Assembly (NCBI GenBank): GCA_040216885.1 | Contig: JAVJOG010000015.1 | Location: 58,270-122,269, forward strand | DNA: 64,000 bases | Reading direction: 5' to 3' | Source of the DNA: Parvibaculum sp040216885 | Lineage (GTDB): Bacteria > Pseudomonadota > Alphaproteobacteria > Parvibaculales > Parvibaculaceae | In this document: positions 8,375-16,624 of the stretch, one piece after another | Layout of the letters: the number at the start of each line of letters is the position of its first letter | How positions within the stretch are numbered: position 1 is the first letter of the stretch | The notes under the pieces: generated by a model | Database searches by the model: none | Told to the model about the DNA's origin: nothing | Seen by the model: only the letters and a program-made list of their open reading frames with translations | Position numbers and translations under genes: made by a program

Positions 8375-9010
8375 ATGAGCAAATCCGGCCGAACACCGCC
8401 CCGTCTTGTTGTGGGAATCTCCGGCGCCTCGGGCGTCGCCCATGGCGTGCGCCTGCTTGAAATACTGGGTTCACTGGGCGTCGAAACGCATCTGGTGATG
8501 ACCCGGGCGGCCGAAATGACGCTGGGCTACGAGACCGGGCTGAAGCCGAAGGATGTCGAGGCGCTGGCCCATACGCGCTACCGGCTGGACGACATCGGCG
8601 CGGCGATCGCGAGCGGTTCGTTCAAGACGCTCGGCATGATCGTCGCCCCTTGTTCGGTGCGCACCATGTCGGAAATCTCGACCGGCGTTACATCGTCGCT
8701 GCTGACGCGCGCCGCCGACACGATGCTGAAGGAGCGCCGCCGGCTGGTGCTGATGGTGCGCGAAACGCCGCTGCATACCGGCCACCTGCGCACGATGACG
8801 CAACTATCCGAAATCGGCGCAATTATCGCCCCCCCCGTGCCGGCGCTTTATGCCAAGCCTGCCTCGATCGACGAGATGGTGACGCAGACGGCGGCGCGGA
8901 TGCTCGACCTGTTCGGCCTCGAGGCGCCCGACACGCGGCGCTGGGGCGAGGACCTGAAGGACGGCCGTCGCAGCCCCGTTCGCAAATCGCCGGGCAAACC
9001 ACGCAAATGA
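8375..9010 (+). CDS. ubiX: Flavin prenyltransferase UbiX
   Basis: A 211-residue flavoprotein that prenylates FMN to make the cofactor of the UbiD decarboxylase in ubiquinone synthesis. The N-terminal VVGISGASG (12-20), the serine/cysteine pocket APCSVRTMSEISTG and the RRRLVLMVRETPLH segment are diagnostic. ATG follows GGTAGGG. A basic, proline-rich C-terminal tail after GLEAP is longer than in the E. coli enzyme. Its stop overlaps the start of the following DUF465 gene (ATGA), so the two are probably translated together. No ubiD is in the window. Confidence 0.93.
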   Translation: MSKSGRTPPRLVVGISGASGVAHGVRLLEILGSLGVETHLVMTRAAEMTLGYETGLKPKDVEALAHTRYRLDDIGAAIASGSFKTLGMIVAPCSVRTMSEISTGVTSSLLTRAADTMLKERRRLVLMVRETPLHTGHLRTMTQLSEIGAIIAPPVPALYAKPASIDEMVTQTAARMLDLFGLEAPDTRRWGEDLKDGRRSPVRKSPGKPRK

Positions 9011-9213
9011 CCGAACGCGAGGAACGGGAACTGCGCGAGACGCTGGCGAAGCTCAAGGAAGAGCATCGTGATCTCGACATGGCGATCTATGCGCTGGAGG
9101 AAACGCCGCGCCCCGACCACCTGCAGATCAAGCGGCTGAAAAAGCGCAAGCTGCATCTGCGCGACCGCATCCAGGAGATCGAGGATATATTGTTTCCGGA
9201 TATTACGGCGTAG
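9007..9213 (+). CDS. DUF465 (YdcH-like) small protein, coupled to ubiX
   Basis: A 68-residue protein with heptads throughout and the DUF465 turn, ETPRPDHLQIKRLKKRKLHLRDRI. Its ATG overlaps the ubiX stop codon by four bases. It is a paralogue of the protein at 8084. Very charged (ERE, KK, RKR) and likely a helical hairpin. Role unknown; the coupling to ubiX is conspicuous but may only reflect gene packing. Confidence 0.82.
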   Translation: MTEREERELRETLAKLKEEHRDLDMAIYALEETPRPDHLQIKRLKKRKLHLRDRIQEIEDILFPDITA

Positions 9214-9225
9214 GACGCATGCCAT

Positions 9226-9292
9226 CATTCCCGCCTTCCCCCCACAGAGGGGTATCTCCCCGGTACAAACAAGGGGGAGAGTGGGAAGAATG
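9226..9292. repeat. Imperfect palindrome between DUF465 and GGDEF genes
   Basis: The outer arms CATTC and GAATG and the inner runs TTCCCCCC and GGGGGA are complementary with interruptions. A related outer motif (GGAAGAATG) occurs after the thiolase gene at 55857-55865. It may act as a bidirectional terminator between the convergent genes. Confidence 0.45.
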
Positions 9293-9299
9293 AGCGACT

Positions 9300-10019
9300 T
9301 CACTCCTCGCCGCGCTTGGCTTCGTACATGGCCTTGTCGGCGCGGGCGAGCGCATCGGCGGCTTCGTCCTCGCCGGTGAAGGCGACGGCGCCGACCGAAA
9401 TCGACAGCGGCAATTCCTTGTCCTCGAATTTGAGCGGCCGCTCGGCGACGAGCTTTGCGAGCGCCGCGGCCTTGGCCTTGGCCGTCGCCTCGTCGGCGCG
9501 CGCCAGAATGACGCCGATCTCGTCGCCGCCGAGCCGGCCGACAATGTCGGTCTCGCGGATATTGTCGAGGACGAGCTTGGTCAGATGATGCAGCGCCGCG
9601 TCGCCCGCCGCATGGCCGTGCCGGTCGTTGACCTGCTTGAAATTGTCGATATCGAAATAAACGAGCCCGGCCGGCTCGCCATAGCGCCGCCCGAAGGCGA
9701 TGACGCGGGAAAGTTCGCGCACAAAGGCGCGGCGGTTCAAGGCCGGGATCAGCGGGTCGCGGTCGGCGAGCTGCTCGGCCTCGCGCAGCCGGTCCTGCAT
9801 CGCCGTCATGTCGCGCCGGAGCCGGTCGACCTCGCCCATCAGCGCCATCAGCGCGTCGCGCACGGCGGGCGTGATCTCGGCCTCGGGGATGCCCATGATG
9901 CTGGCGCTGTCGCTGACGAGGCGGCCAGCGCCGACACCGCCGGCCTCGCCCGCCCGGCCGCGCTCGCGCTGGGTCGAGGAAGAGGTTGTCGAAACGGGCC
10001 GCGTGTCGCCGATCTTCAT
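9300..10019 (-). CDS. GGDEF-domain protein (putative diguanylate cyclase, GGDEI variant)
   Basis: A 239-residue soluble protein. A disordered N-terminus of about 45 residues is followed by a coiled coil (58-85), then a GGDEF domain. The metal-binding FDIDNFK lies near 122-128, the inhibitory RxxD site is R155-ETD158, and the signature reads GGDEI (164-168) rather than GGDEF or GGEEF. The base-recognition asparagine and aspartate (NDRHGHAAGD) are kept, so activity is plausible. No sensor domain is attached. Start at MKIGD is chosen; an upstream ATG at 10157 would add a low-complexity leader. Confidence 0.82.
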   Translation of the reverse strand: MKIGDTRPVSTTSSSTQRERGRAGEAGGVGAGRLVSDSASIMGIPEAEITPAVRDALMALMGEVDRLRRDMTAMQDRLREAEQLADRDPLIPALNRRAFVRELSRVIAFGRRYGEPAGLVYFDIDNFKQVNDRHGHAAGDAALHHLTKLVLDNIRETDIVGRLGGDEIGVILARADEATAKAKAAALAKLVAERPLKFEDKELPLSISVGAVAFTGEDEAADALARADKAMYEAKRGEE

Positions 10020-10186
10020 GCGGGGGTCGCCTGTCGCCTGCGGCCGGAGCCGCGATTCGCCGATAAAAATGCCATTTTTCGGGGCCGAGCGCCATGCGAA
10101 CCGGAACCGGCGGGGCGCCTCTTCTCCCCGCTGGCGCCCCGCCCCGCGCCTGCCCATAATCGGCGCAACAAAAATGGGGAGCCGCC

Positions 10187-11305
10187 ATGACCGCCGAAAC
10201 CGCCAAATTCACGCCCGCCCTCGCCACAGGCCTCGTCGCCATCGCCCTGGTCGCCTGGGGCGCCTTCGAGACGATGCGGGGTGCCGCCCCCGGCGGCGGC
10301 CCGCGCCTCGCCGCGCTCGAACCCGGCTGGACCACCATCGCGCCCGGCGGCGAAACGTCCTGCGCGCTCGGCACGCCTTTCGAGTTCCACGTGAAGCCGG
10401 GGGCGTCCGACAAGCTCTTCGTCTTCCTGAATGGCGGCGGCGCCTGCTGGACGGGTGCCCAATGCTCGCTGGAGGAGGAACCGACGCCCTATATCCCGAC
10501 ATCGCAGATCGACCACAACGACCCGCGCAAGCTGAAGGGCGTCTTCGACGAAAGCCATGCGGACAATCCGCTGAAGGACTGGACGCAGGTCTTCGTCACC
10601 TATTGCACCGGCGACGTCCATCTCGGCAACCGCGACGTGGCCTACGACAGCTGGAAAGAGGCGTTCACGGTGCGCCATCGCGGCCGCACGAATGTTCGCG
10701 CGGTGCTCGACTGGGTCTACCGCAATGTGAAGGCGCCCGAGCGCGTGCTTGTGGCCGGGTCGAGCGCCGGCGGCATCGCCGCGCCCTGGTATGCCGTCGA
10801 GATCGCCGAACGATACCCGGAGGCGGGCATCGCGGTGCTGGGCGACGGCGCCGGCGGCTACCGCGACCCCGCGGTCGCCCCGCTGATGGAAGGCTGGGGT
10901 TTCTTCGACGACGCGCCGGTCTGGGTGAGCGAGGGCGGTGCGCCCGGCACGTTCGAGGAGATATGGCGCCGCGCCGCGATTGCCGCGCCGGAGGTCGCCA
11001 TGGCGCAATACGACAACGCCTATGACGACGTGCAGGAAATGTTCCTGAAACTGCTCGGCACCGAAGCACGGCTGCACAAGCTGATCGAGGCCAACCGCAA
11101 CGACCTCGCCGCCACCATTCCCGGCTTCCGCTCCTATGTGGCGGGCGGCACGCCCCACACGCTGATCCGCTTCGATCGTCTTTACACGTATGAAGTGGAA
11201 GGCGTGAAGGCGACCGGCTGGCTGCGGGCATTGGCGGAAGGCGGTGAGGTGAAGAGCGTCAGTTGCGGGTCGGCGGCGGCTTGTGAGCGGGAGCCGGGGG
11301 AGTAG
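10187..11305 (+). CDS. Pectinacetylesterase/Notum-family hydrolase
   Basis: A 372-residue protein with an N-terminal hydrophobic anchor (about 10-28), so probably periplasmic. It carries the family hallmarks: FLNGGGACWTGAQC (80-93), the CTGDVHLGN segment (140-148) and the nucleophile elbow GSSAGG with Ser193; a likely catalytic histidine is in GGTPHT near 325. The family contains plant pectin acetylesterases and the animal Notum lipid esterase; bacterial substrates are mostly unknown. No other pectin genes are present, so a general esterase role is more likely. Confidence 0.8.
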   Translation: MTAETAKFTPALATGLVAIALVAWGAFETMRGAAPGGGPRLAALEPGWTTIAPGGETSCALGTPFEFHVKPGASDKLFVFLNGGGACWTGAQCSLEEEPTPYIPTSQIDHNDPRKLKGVFDESHADNPLKDWTQVFVTYCTGDVHLGNRDVAYDSWKEAFTVRHRGRTNVRAVLDWVYRNVKAPERVLVAGSSAGGIAAPWYAVEIAERYPEAGIAVLGDGAGGYRDPAVAPLMEGWGFFDDAPVWVSEGGAPGTFEEIWRRAAIAAPEVAMAQYDNAYDDVQEMFLKLLGTEARLHKLIEANRNDLAATIPGFRSYVAGGTPHTLIRFDRLYTYEVEGVKATGWLRALAEGGEVKSVSCGSAAACEREPGE

Positions 11306-11309
11306 AACA

Positions 11310-12203
11310 ATGGACTGGCGACAGACGCTTGAGTACGTATCACAATTGAGCGACACCTCAATTCTCACGATATTTGTCACCGCCGCAGCTGGCGCCTTCT
11401 TCGGCGCATGGGGTGCACAAGCGGTAATTTCTCGTGGTCAACGCTTCGGCGCACTCGTCGCCGAGCTAAATGCCGTCAATACTGCGGTAACTCTATCGTT
11501 TATCATCTGCAACGCCTACCTCGGGTTGAAAAAGCAGCATGTGCAGCCAATGTCGAAGCGCTTCTGCGACCTAAAGCAAGAACACGAGAAATTTCTTGAG
11601 GCTGCCAAAGAACATAGGGAACCGAAACTCCTCGAATTTCAATTTCAAGCTGATTGGCAAACTCTTTCACCACAAAGAACGCCAAACGAAGCCCTTGAAA
11701 GAATACTTCTCGATAAAGTATCGATAGGAGGAAGGGGGCTTAGTGCGTCAGCATATCTCTTTGGCGCAATCGACAGTCTCATTCAGTCCATTACCTATCG
11801 GAACACGTTGATTGTCGACCTGCAAAAATCTGGCCCGCATCATCCGAAAGCTTTGCTTGATATCTATCTAGGTCTGTCAGACGCCAACGGCACAATAGAC
11901 GAACGATTTTCAACCAGCATCGACGCAATATCCGCATACACCGACGATTGCGTTTTCTTTGCCAAGGTCCTCGGCGAAGATTTGCGCGAACACGGTGTCC
12001 GCCTGCGTCGCCGAAACAGATGGAAGACTTGGAAGAGATTACCTAAAATCACCCGTATCGACTGGTCCCAAGCTGCCAACGACGGTCTTTTCCCGCCCGA
12101 TGAGTTGTACAAAGATTGGCTGTCAGGTTTTAAGCAGGATCGGTCAAGACGTGAACGTTTATGCTCGTGGGTCAAATGCAAGCTGTCCGGTATATTCGCT
12201 TAG
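11310..12203 (+). CDS. A+T-rich orphan protein with one membrane segment
   Basis: A 297-residue protein I do not recognise. One N-terminal membrane segment (about 16-38, TILTIFVTAAAGAFFGAWGAQ) is followed by a mainly helical cytoplasmic part with a basic tail (RLRRRNRWKTWKRLPK, RSRRERL). The base composition is visibly richer in A+T than every neighbour, and codons such as ATA, TTT and AGA are frequent, which suggests acquisition by transfer. It starts 4 bases after the preceding stop and is followed at once by REP-type sequence and a GIY-YIG gene. A defence or cell-surface role is conceivable but unsupported. Confidence 0.65.
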   Translation: MDWRQTLEYVSQLSDTSILTIFVTAAAGAFFGAWGAQAVISRGQRFGALVAELNAVNTAVTLSFIICNAYLGLKKQHVQPMSKRFCDLKQEHEKFLEAAKEHREPKLLEFQFQADWQTLSPQRTPNEALERILLDKVSIGGRGLSASAYLFGAIDSLIQSITYRNTLIVDLQKSGPHHPKALLDIYLGLSDANGTIDERFSTSIDAISAYTDDCVFFAKVLGEDLREHGVRLRRRNRWKTWKRLPKITRIDWSQAANDGLFPPDELYKDWLSGFKQDRSRRERLCSWVKCKLSGIFA

Positions 12204-12227
12204 TCCGTGTCAGGTGCCGCCTACAGA

Positions 12228-12265
12228 ACCCCCACATCGTCTTTGCCGGGCTTGACCCGGCAACC
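12228..12265. repeat. REP-type terminal repeat, left copy
   Basis: About 38 bases including CCCCCACATCGTCTTTGCCG and the hairpin TTGCCGGGCTTGACCCGGCAA. It is the inverted counterpart of the copy at 12712-12749, with the GIY-YIG gene between them. Confidence 0.8.
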
Positions 12266-12303
12266 CAGTAGCCGCGCAAGCGGCGTCCTTCTTCGTCAAA
12301 CTC

Positions 12304-12591
12304 TTACAGAAGTTCCTCGAACAGATCGCGCCAGGACGCGTTCTCTTTTTCGATCAGCGCCATCTTCCATGCGCGCGACCAGTGCTTGATATTCTTTTCG
12401 CGCTGTATCGCGGCGCGCGCGGTTGCATGGACTTCGTACCAAACGAGATGCTTCACGCCGTAGCGGCTGGTAAAGCCTTTGGCGGCTTCTTCCCGATGCT
12501 CCGAAACACGGCGGAGAATGTCATTGGTGACACCCGTGTAGAGCGTTCCGTTTCTCCCGCTTGCCAGCATGTAGACATAGAAGTCTTTCAT
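12304..12591 (-). CDS. GIY-YIG nuclease-family small protein
   Basis: A 95-residue single-domain protein. The two GIY-YIG strands read YVYML and LYTGVT (about 5-9 and 17-22). The arginine and histidine of DILRRVSEHR, the tyrosine near 44 and the C-terminal glutamate region (QREKNIKHWSR.WKMALIE) are in place, matching the UPF0213/YhbQ-like subfamily. The gene lies between inverted REP-type repeats, an arrangement that looks like a small mobile or domesticated unit. Cleavage activity and target are unknown. Confidence 0.85.
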   Translation of the reverse strand: MKDFYVYMLASGRNGTLYTGVTNDILRRVSEHREEAAKGFTSRYGVKHLVWYEVHATARAAIQREKNIKHWSRAWKMALIEKENASWRDLFEELL

Positions 12592-12610
12592 CGTCCAAGC
12601 ATGGCGCCCT

Positions 12611-12634
12611 TGGTTGCCGGGTCAAGCCGGGTTT
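12611..12634. repeat. REP-type repeat, middle copy
   Basis: TGGTTGCCGGGTCAAGCCGG, continuing GTTT: the same hairpin family as the flanking copies, in the orientation of the right copy, just upstream of the GIY-YIG start. Confidence 0.7.
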
Positions 12635-12711
12635 AGGGAAGTGGTCTGAGACGAAGCAGAGTTTGCGGTGTCAGGGTTTTGCGAAGCTGGACGGCGCGTA
12701 CCGCGCCTTCT

Positions 12712-12749
12712 GGATTGCCGGGTCAAGCCCGGCAAAGACGTGTGGGGGT
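12712..12749. repeat. REP-type terminal repeat, right copy
   Basis: The reverse complement of the left copy with only a few differences over about 38 bases (hairpin TTGCCGGGTCAAGCCCGGCAA followed by AGACGTGTGGGGGT). The 296-base gap between the GIY-YIG gene and purE otherwise holds no gene. Confidence 0.8.
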
Positions 12750-12887
12750 AGGACGGGAAAGACATTGTGGGGTGAGGCTCTGGCACCCCCTCCCCCCTTC
12801 CTTGCCAAGCCGCGCCCCATGCCTATACTCCCTCGCTTTCCAAAGCTGGCGGGGGCGGGCCTCCGGCGGCAGAAATCGGCGGAAAGC

Positions 12888-13394
12888 ATGGCAAAATCCT
12901 CCAGTTCGGGCCGGGCTCTTGTCGGCATCATCATGGGCAGCCAGTCGGACTGGCCGACCATGAAACACGCCGCCGAGGCGCTGAAGGCGCTGGATGTGCC
13001 CTATGAGGCGCATATCGTCTCGGCCCACCGCACGCCGGACCGCATGGTCGAATACGCGAAGACGGCGCGCGCGCGCGGGCTGAAGGTGATTGTCGCCGGC
13101 GCCGGCGGCGCGGCGCATCTGCCGGGCATGACGGCCTCGCTGACCGCCCTGCCGGTCTTCGGCGTGCCGATCCAGTCGAAGGCACTGTCGGGCCAGGACA
13201 GCCTGCTCTCCATCGTGCAGATGCCGGGCGGCATTCCGGTCGGCACGCTCGCCATCGGCGAGGCGGGCGCGAAGAACGCCGGGCTGCTCGCCGCCGCGGT
13301 GCTGGCGCTGTCCGACGAAGCGCTGGCCGACCGGCTGGATGCCTACCGCGCCGCGCAGACCGACGCCGTCGCCGACATGCCCGAGGACGAATAG
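12888..13394 (+). CDS. purE: N5-carboxyaminoimidazole ribonucleotide mutase
   Basis: A 168-residue class I PurE, which moves the carboxylate of N5-CAIR to give CAIR in purine synthesis. The nucleotide-binding IIMGSQSDWPTM is at 14-25, the catalytic SAHRTPDRM near 44-52, and GAGGAAHLPGM and QMPGGIPVGT follow. GGCGGAAAGC precedes the ATG. The stop codon overlaps the GTG start of purK by one base (TAGTG), so the pair is an operon. Confidence 0.96.
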   Translation: MAKSSSSGRALVGIIMGSQSDWPTMKHAAEALKALDVPYEAHIVSAHRTPDRMVEYAKTARARGLKVIVAGAGGAAHLPGMTASLTALPVFGVPIQSKALSGQDSLLSIVQMPGGIPVGTLAIGEAGAKNAGLLAAAVLALSDEALADRLDAYRAAQTDAVADMPEDE

Positions 13395-14491
13395 TGGCGG
13401 CGATCGCACCGGGCGGGCGGATCGGCATTCTGGGCGGCGGGCAGCTTGGCCGGATGCTGGCGATGGCCGCCGCCGAGCTCGGCCACAAGTGCCATATCTA
13501 TTGTCCGGACGACGAGGTGCCGGCGGCCGATGTCGCCGCCGCGCTGACCCGCGCGGCCTATGACGATGCGGCGGCGCTGGCGCGCTTTGCCGACAGCGTC
13601 GATGTCGTGACCTATGAATTCGAGAATGTGCCAGCCGAAACGGCGCGCATCCTGAGCGCCCATGCGCCGGTGCGCCCCGGCGCGCTGGCGCTGGCGACGG
13701 CGCAGGACCGGCTGACCGAGAAAAACTTCCTCAAGCAGCGCGGCATCGCCACCGCGCCCTTCGCCGATGTGGCGGACACGGACGATCTGGCGAAAGCGCT
13801 GGCCGCGATCGGCACACCGGCGGTGCTGAAAACGCGGCGCATGGGCTATGACGGCAAGGGACAGGCAAAAATTCTCTCGGCGAAAGCGGCCGGCGCCGCA
13901 TGGGCGGCAATCGGCAAGCTGCCGGCGATCCTCGAAGGCTTTATCGATTTCGAGCGCGAGATTTCGGTCGTCGTCGCGCGGGGGCAGGACGGCGAGGTGG
14001 CGGCCTACGATCCGGTCGAGAACCTCCATGCAAACCACATTCTCGACCGCACCTATGCACCGGCCGCGCTGACGCCGGCGCTCGCGGACGAAGCCCGCGC
14101 CATCGCCGCGAAGATCGTTTCCGAACTCGATTATGTGGGCGTGATGGGCGTCGAGATGTTCGTCGGCCGCGGGGACAAGCTGCTCGTCAACGAGATCGCG
14201 CCGCGCGTTCACAATTCCGGCCACTGGACGATGGATGCCTGCGCGGTGAGCCAGTTCGAACAGCATATCCGCGCGATCTGCGGCTGGCCGCTGGGCGACC
14301 CCGCCCGCCATGCCGACGCCGTGATGACCAACCTGATCGGCGCCGATGCGGGCGAATGGACGGCGCTGGCCGCCGAACCGGGCGCCAAGCTGCATCTCTA
14401 CGGCAAGGCCGAGGCGCGGCCGGGCCGCAAGATGGGCCATGTCAACCGGCTCTTCCCGCTCGGAAAGCGTCCGCCGGTTACGCCCCGTTAA
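13394..14491 (+). CDS. purK: 5-(carboxyamino)imidazole ribonucleotide synthase
   Basis: A 365-residue ATP-grasp enzyme that carboxylates AIR with bicarbonate and ATP to N5-CAIR, the substrate of the upstream PurE. Visible are GGGQLGRM (about 14-21), the TYEFENVPAE segment, the ATP-grasp lysine in LKTRRMGYDGKGQ and the metal site LVNEIAPRVHNSGHWT. The start is GTG, overlapping the purE stop. Length is normal for PurK. Confidence 0.96.
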   Translation: MAAIAPGGRIGILGGGQLGRMLAMAAAELGHKCHIYCPDDEVPAADVAAALTRAAYDDAAALARFADSVDVVTYEFENVPAETARILSAHAPVRPGALALATAQDRLTEKNFLKQRGIATAPFADVADTDDLAKALAAIGTPAVLKTRRMGYDGKGQAKILSAKAAGAAWAAIGKLPAILEGFIDFEREISVVVARGQDGEVAAYDPVENLHANHILDRTYAPAALTPALADEARAIAAKIVSELDYVGVMGVEMFVGRGDKLLVNEIAPRVHNSGHWTMDACAVSQFEQHIRAICGWPLGDPARHADAVMTNLIGADAGEWTALAAEPGAKLHLYGKAEARPGRKMGHVNRLFPLGKRPPVTPR

Positions 14492-14571
14492 CCGCTAACC
14501 CGCACCCTGTAGGCAGGATGAAACCCGGCGACAGGCCCGAAGAGGCCGCCGCCGGACCGGGAAGAGCGCCC

Positions 14572-15189
14572 ATGGATTTGGCCGAAAGCCAGACGTTCAA
14601 TGGTATCGACGAGGACGCGCGCCGCCTCATGGAAGCGCATGCGCCGAGCGCCGGCCGCGCAACGGCCGCGCCCGCATTCGGTCCGCGCGCGCTTACCGAT
14701 TTCTTCGCCTATTGGTCCTCGCTGCCGCGCGCGAGCAGCGCGCCCGATGCCGCCGGTTTCGATCCGCTGGCGCTGACGCAGTGGCTGCCCGACGCGACGA
14801 TCCTGGAGATTCACGATACGGACGACATACGCTTCCGTCTTGTCGGCACGCGCGTCGCCGAACGCATGACGCACGATCCGACCGGCACCAACATGCTGGA
14901 GATGCTGGCCCCGGCAACGCGCGGCCAGGTGCGCCGCGACATGCATGAAATCGCATGGCGCCCTTGCGGTTATCACGCACGCTACGTGAACGTCTACGGG
15001 TCCGGCCGCGTGTCGCATGTGCAGAGCCTCTATCTGCCCTTGAAAGCGCCGGCCGGCCGGTCGCCGCGGCTGATCGCCGTGCATGCGCCGGAAGAGGCGA
15101 TGGAGTATCAGCAGCCCGCCGACCGTACGGTCTGTGCCACCTCGATCGACGAAATCGTCTGGATCGATGTGGGCCAAGGCACGCCCTGA
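14572..15189 (+). CDS. PAS-domain protein of the PF07310 (PAS_5) type
   Basis: A 205-residue soluble protein without an output domain. Its core (LTDFFAYWSSL, ATILEIHDTDDIRFRLVGTRV, DPTGTNMLEM) matches the alphaproteobacterial PAS_5 family; members may sense small ligands or act in regulation, but their roles are largely unassigned. The ATG at 14572 has GGGAAGAG five bases upstream; an in-frame ATG at 14518 would add 18 residues but has AGGCAGG too close. It ends 2 bases before the convergent coq9 end. Confidence 0.75.
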   Translation: MDLAESQTFNGIDEDARRLMEAHAPSAGRATAAPAFGPRALTDFFAYWSSLPRASSAPDAAGFDPLALTQWLPDATILEIHDTDDIRFRLVGTRVAERMTHDPTGTNMLEMLAPATRGQVRRDMHEIAWRPCGYHARYVNVYGSGRVSHVQSLYLPLKAPAGRSPRLIAVHAPEEAMEYQQPADRTVCATSIDEIVWIDVGQGTP

Positions 15190-15190
15190 G

Positions 15191-15877
15191 CTATTGCCGG
15201 TAGCGCAGACGGCCGAGCAGCGCGAAGGGGTCCGGCAGCTTGCCGACAACATCCAGAACCGACGCCTTGGCTTTTTCGAAGCGCATCACATCCTCGATGC
15301 GTGCATCGAGAAAGGCCCATGTGTCGGCGAAATCCTCCGAGTTGTCGGCGAGCCAGTAGAGCGTGACGGCGGAATAGACGCCGGCCAGCGTCGCGCGCTT
15401 GGTGTAGAAATTGAAATCGGTGGAGGTATCGCCGGCGGCGCGCCAGATCGCGTCGACCGTACGGTAGAGCGCGCGGGGGCCGCGGCCGCCCGACGTCGGC
15501 AGCGCCAGCAGCGTGACGGCGCGGCGCACCGCCTCGCGATGCAGGCCATCGGCCTCGATGCGGGCGCGCACGGCATGTGTGATGCGTTCGCGCACTTTCA
15601 TCGCCGCGAGGTCGCGGGCACCCAGCGCGCCGGCCATGCGCCGGTCGCCATCGGCCAGAAAATAATCGACGAGATCGAGCGCGCCGTCCGGAAAAGCGAG
15701 GCGCATTTCATTGTGATCGACGCCGGCGGCTTCCGCCGCCTCGCGCATCAGGCGCGGCGTCCAGCCGTCGAAGGCGACATGGGGAAGCGCGGCGGCGAGA
15801 ATTTTTGCCCGCGCCGCCTCGGCATGGCGCGCCCGCGACCCATGCAGGCCGGGACGGGGTGTCGTCTTAGCGGGCAT
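15191..15877 (-). CDS. coq9: COQ9-family ubiquinone biosynthesis protein
   Basis: A 228-residue protein with a TetR-like helical fold. The N-terminal helices (ARAKILAAALPHVAFDGWT) and the C-terminal DFNFYTKRATLAGVYSAVTLYWL block are the COQ9 signature. COQ9 binds lipid and presents the quinone intermediate to the COQ7 hydroxylase. The family is also named for lying opposite rpsU, and rpsU is here, one gene away. It overlaps the upstream def gene by 11 bases and is probably cotranscribed with it. Confidence 0.9.
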   Translation of the reverse strand: MPAKTTPRPGLHGSRARHAEAARAKILAAALPHVAFDGWTPRLMREAAEAAGVDHNEMRLAFPDGALDLVDYFLADGDRRMAGALGARDLAAMKVRERITHAVRARIEADGLHREAVRRAVTLLALPTSGGRGPRALYRTVDAIWRAAGDTSTDFNFYTKRATLAGVYSAVTLYWLADNSEDFADTWAFLDARIEDVMRFEKAKASVLDVVGKLPDPFALLGRLRYRQ

Positions 15878-16457
15878 CGCCGGTCTCCTTTTCCGCTTCT
15901 TTCGCTTCCATCTGGGCCGCCAGCATGGCGCGGGCCTCGCTTTCGAATATCAGTTCCGCCAGATCGTCCATCCGCTGCGGATAGAGAATGCCGTCGAGAT
16001 GATCGCATTCATGCTGCACGACGCGGGCATGGAAACCGCGCGCGCGGCGCTCGATGGTTTCGCCGTCGGGCGTGACGCCGCGATAGCGGATGTCGAGGCT
16101 GCGCGGCACGAGGCCGCGAAGCCCCGGCACCGAAAGACACCCCTCCCAGCCCTTCTCGGTTTCGCCCGACAGGATCTCGATTTCGGGATTGATGAGGACG
16201 GTGAGCGGCGCCGTGTGATCGAAAATCTCGGCCTCGTCGACCGCCTCGCCCGCCCGCTCGGCCGGCGCCTGGAAAATGACGATCCGCCACGGCTCATAGA
16301 CCTGCGGCGCGGCGAGCCCGGCGCCGTTGGCATCGATCATCGTCTCGATCATGTCGGCAACCAGCGCCCGGACCGCCGGCGCGGTCGGGTCGGGGACGGG
16401 CCTGGCGATGCCCTTGAGCACCGGATGCCCCATGCGGGCGATTTTTCGTATGGCCAT
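15867..16457 (-). CDS. def: Peptide deformylase
   Basis: A 196-residue metal hydrolase that removes the N-formyl group from new proteins. The three motifs are present: motif 1 GAGLAAPQV (about 46-54, with A for the usual I), motif 2 EGCLSVPG (about 108-115) and motif 3 QHECDHLDG (about 149-157), which supply the Cys and two His that bind the metal. The ATG at 16457 is used because MAIRKIARMGHPVL is the family start; the frame extends 26 residues upstream without similarity. First gene of a def-coq9 pair. Confidence 0.94.
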   Translation of the reverse strand: MAIRKIARMGHPVLKGIARPVPDPTAPAVRALVADMIETMIDANGAGLAAPQVYEPWRIVIFQAPAERAGEAVDEAEIFDHTAPLTVLINPEIEILSGETEKGWEGCLSVPGLRGLVPRSLDIRYRGVTPDGETIERRARGFHARVVQHECDHLDGILYPQRMDDLAELIFESEARAMLAAQMEAKEAEKETGDAR

Positions 16458-16624
16458 GGGGGCAATATGAGCCCGCCGCCCCCGCCCGGCAACGGGGCGG
16501 ATTGCCTCGCTTTTCGGCCCCGCGCCGGTGGACAAAGCCCCGATCCTTTGCTAGACAAGCGGCACTCTTGCGGGGGGCGCGGCCCGTCCGCGCTTAACCC
16601 ATTGAAACTAGACAGGTTTTTCTC
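16458..16624. promoter_or_regulatory. Divergent promoter region of def-coq9 and rpsU
   Basis: These 167 bases must hold both promoters. No strong sigma-70 boxes stand out; the stretch next to rpsU is A+T-richer (TTGAAACTAGACAGG) than the rest. Confidence 0.4.

Noticed and set aside
9226..9292. Riboswitch or structured RNA between DUF465 and GGDEF genes
   Set aside because: It lies between the ends of convergent genes, is an imperfect palindrome of repeat character and has no recognised aptamer core.
12228..12749. CRISPR array from repeated hairpins
   Set aside because: The copies are palindromes in mixed orientation with unequal, gene-containing gaps, not regular direct repeats with spacers, and there are no cas genes.
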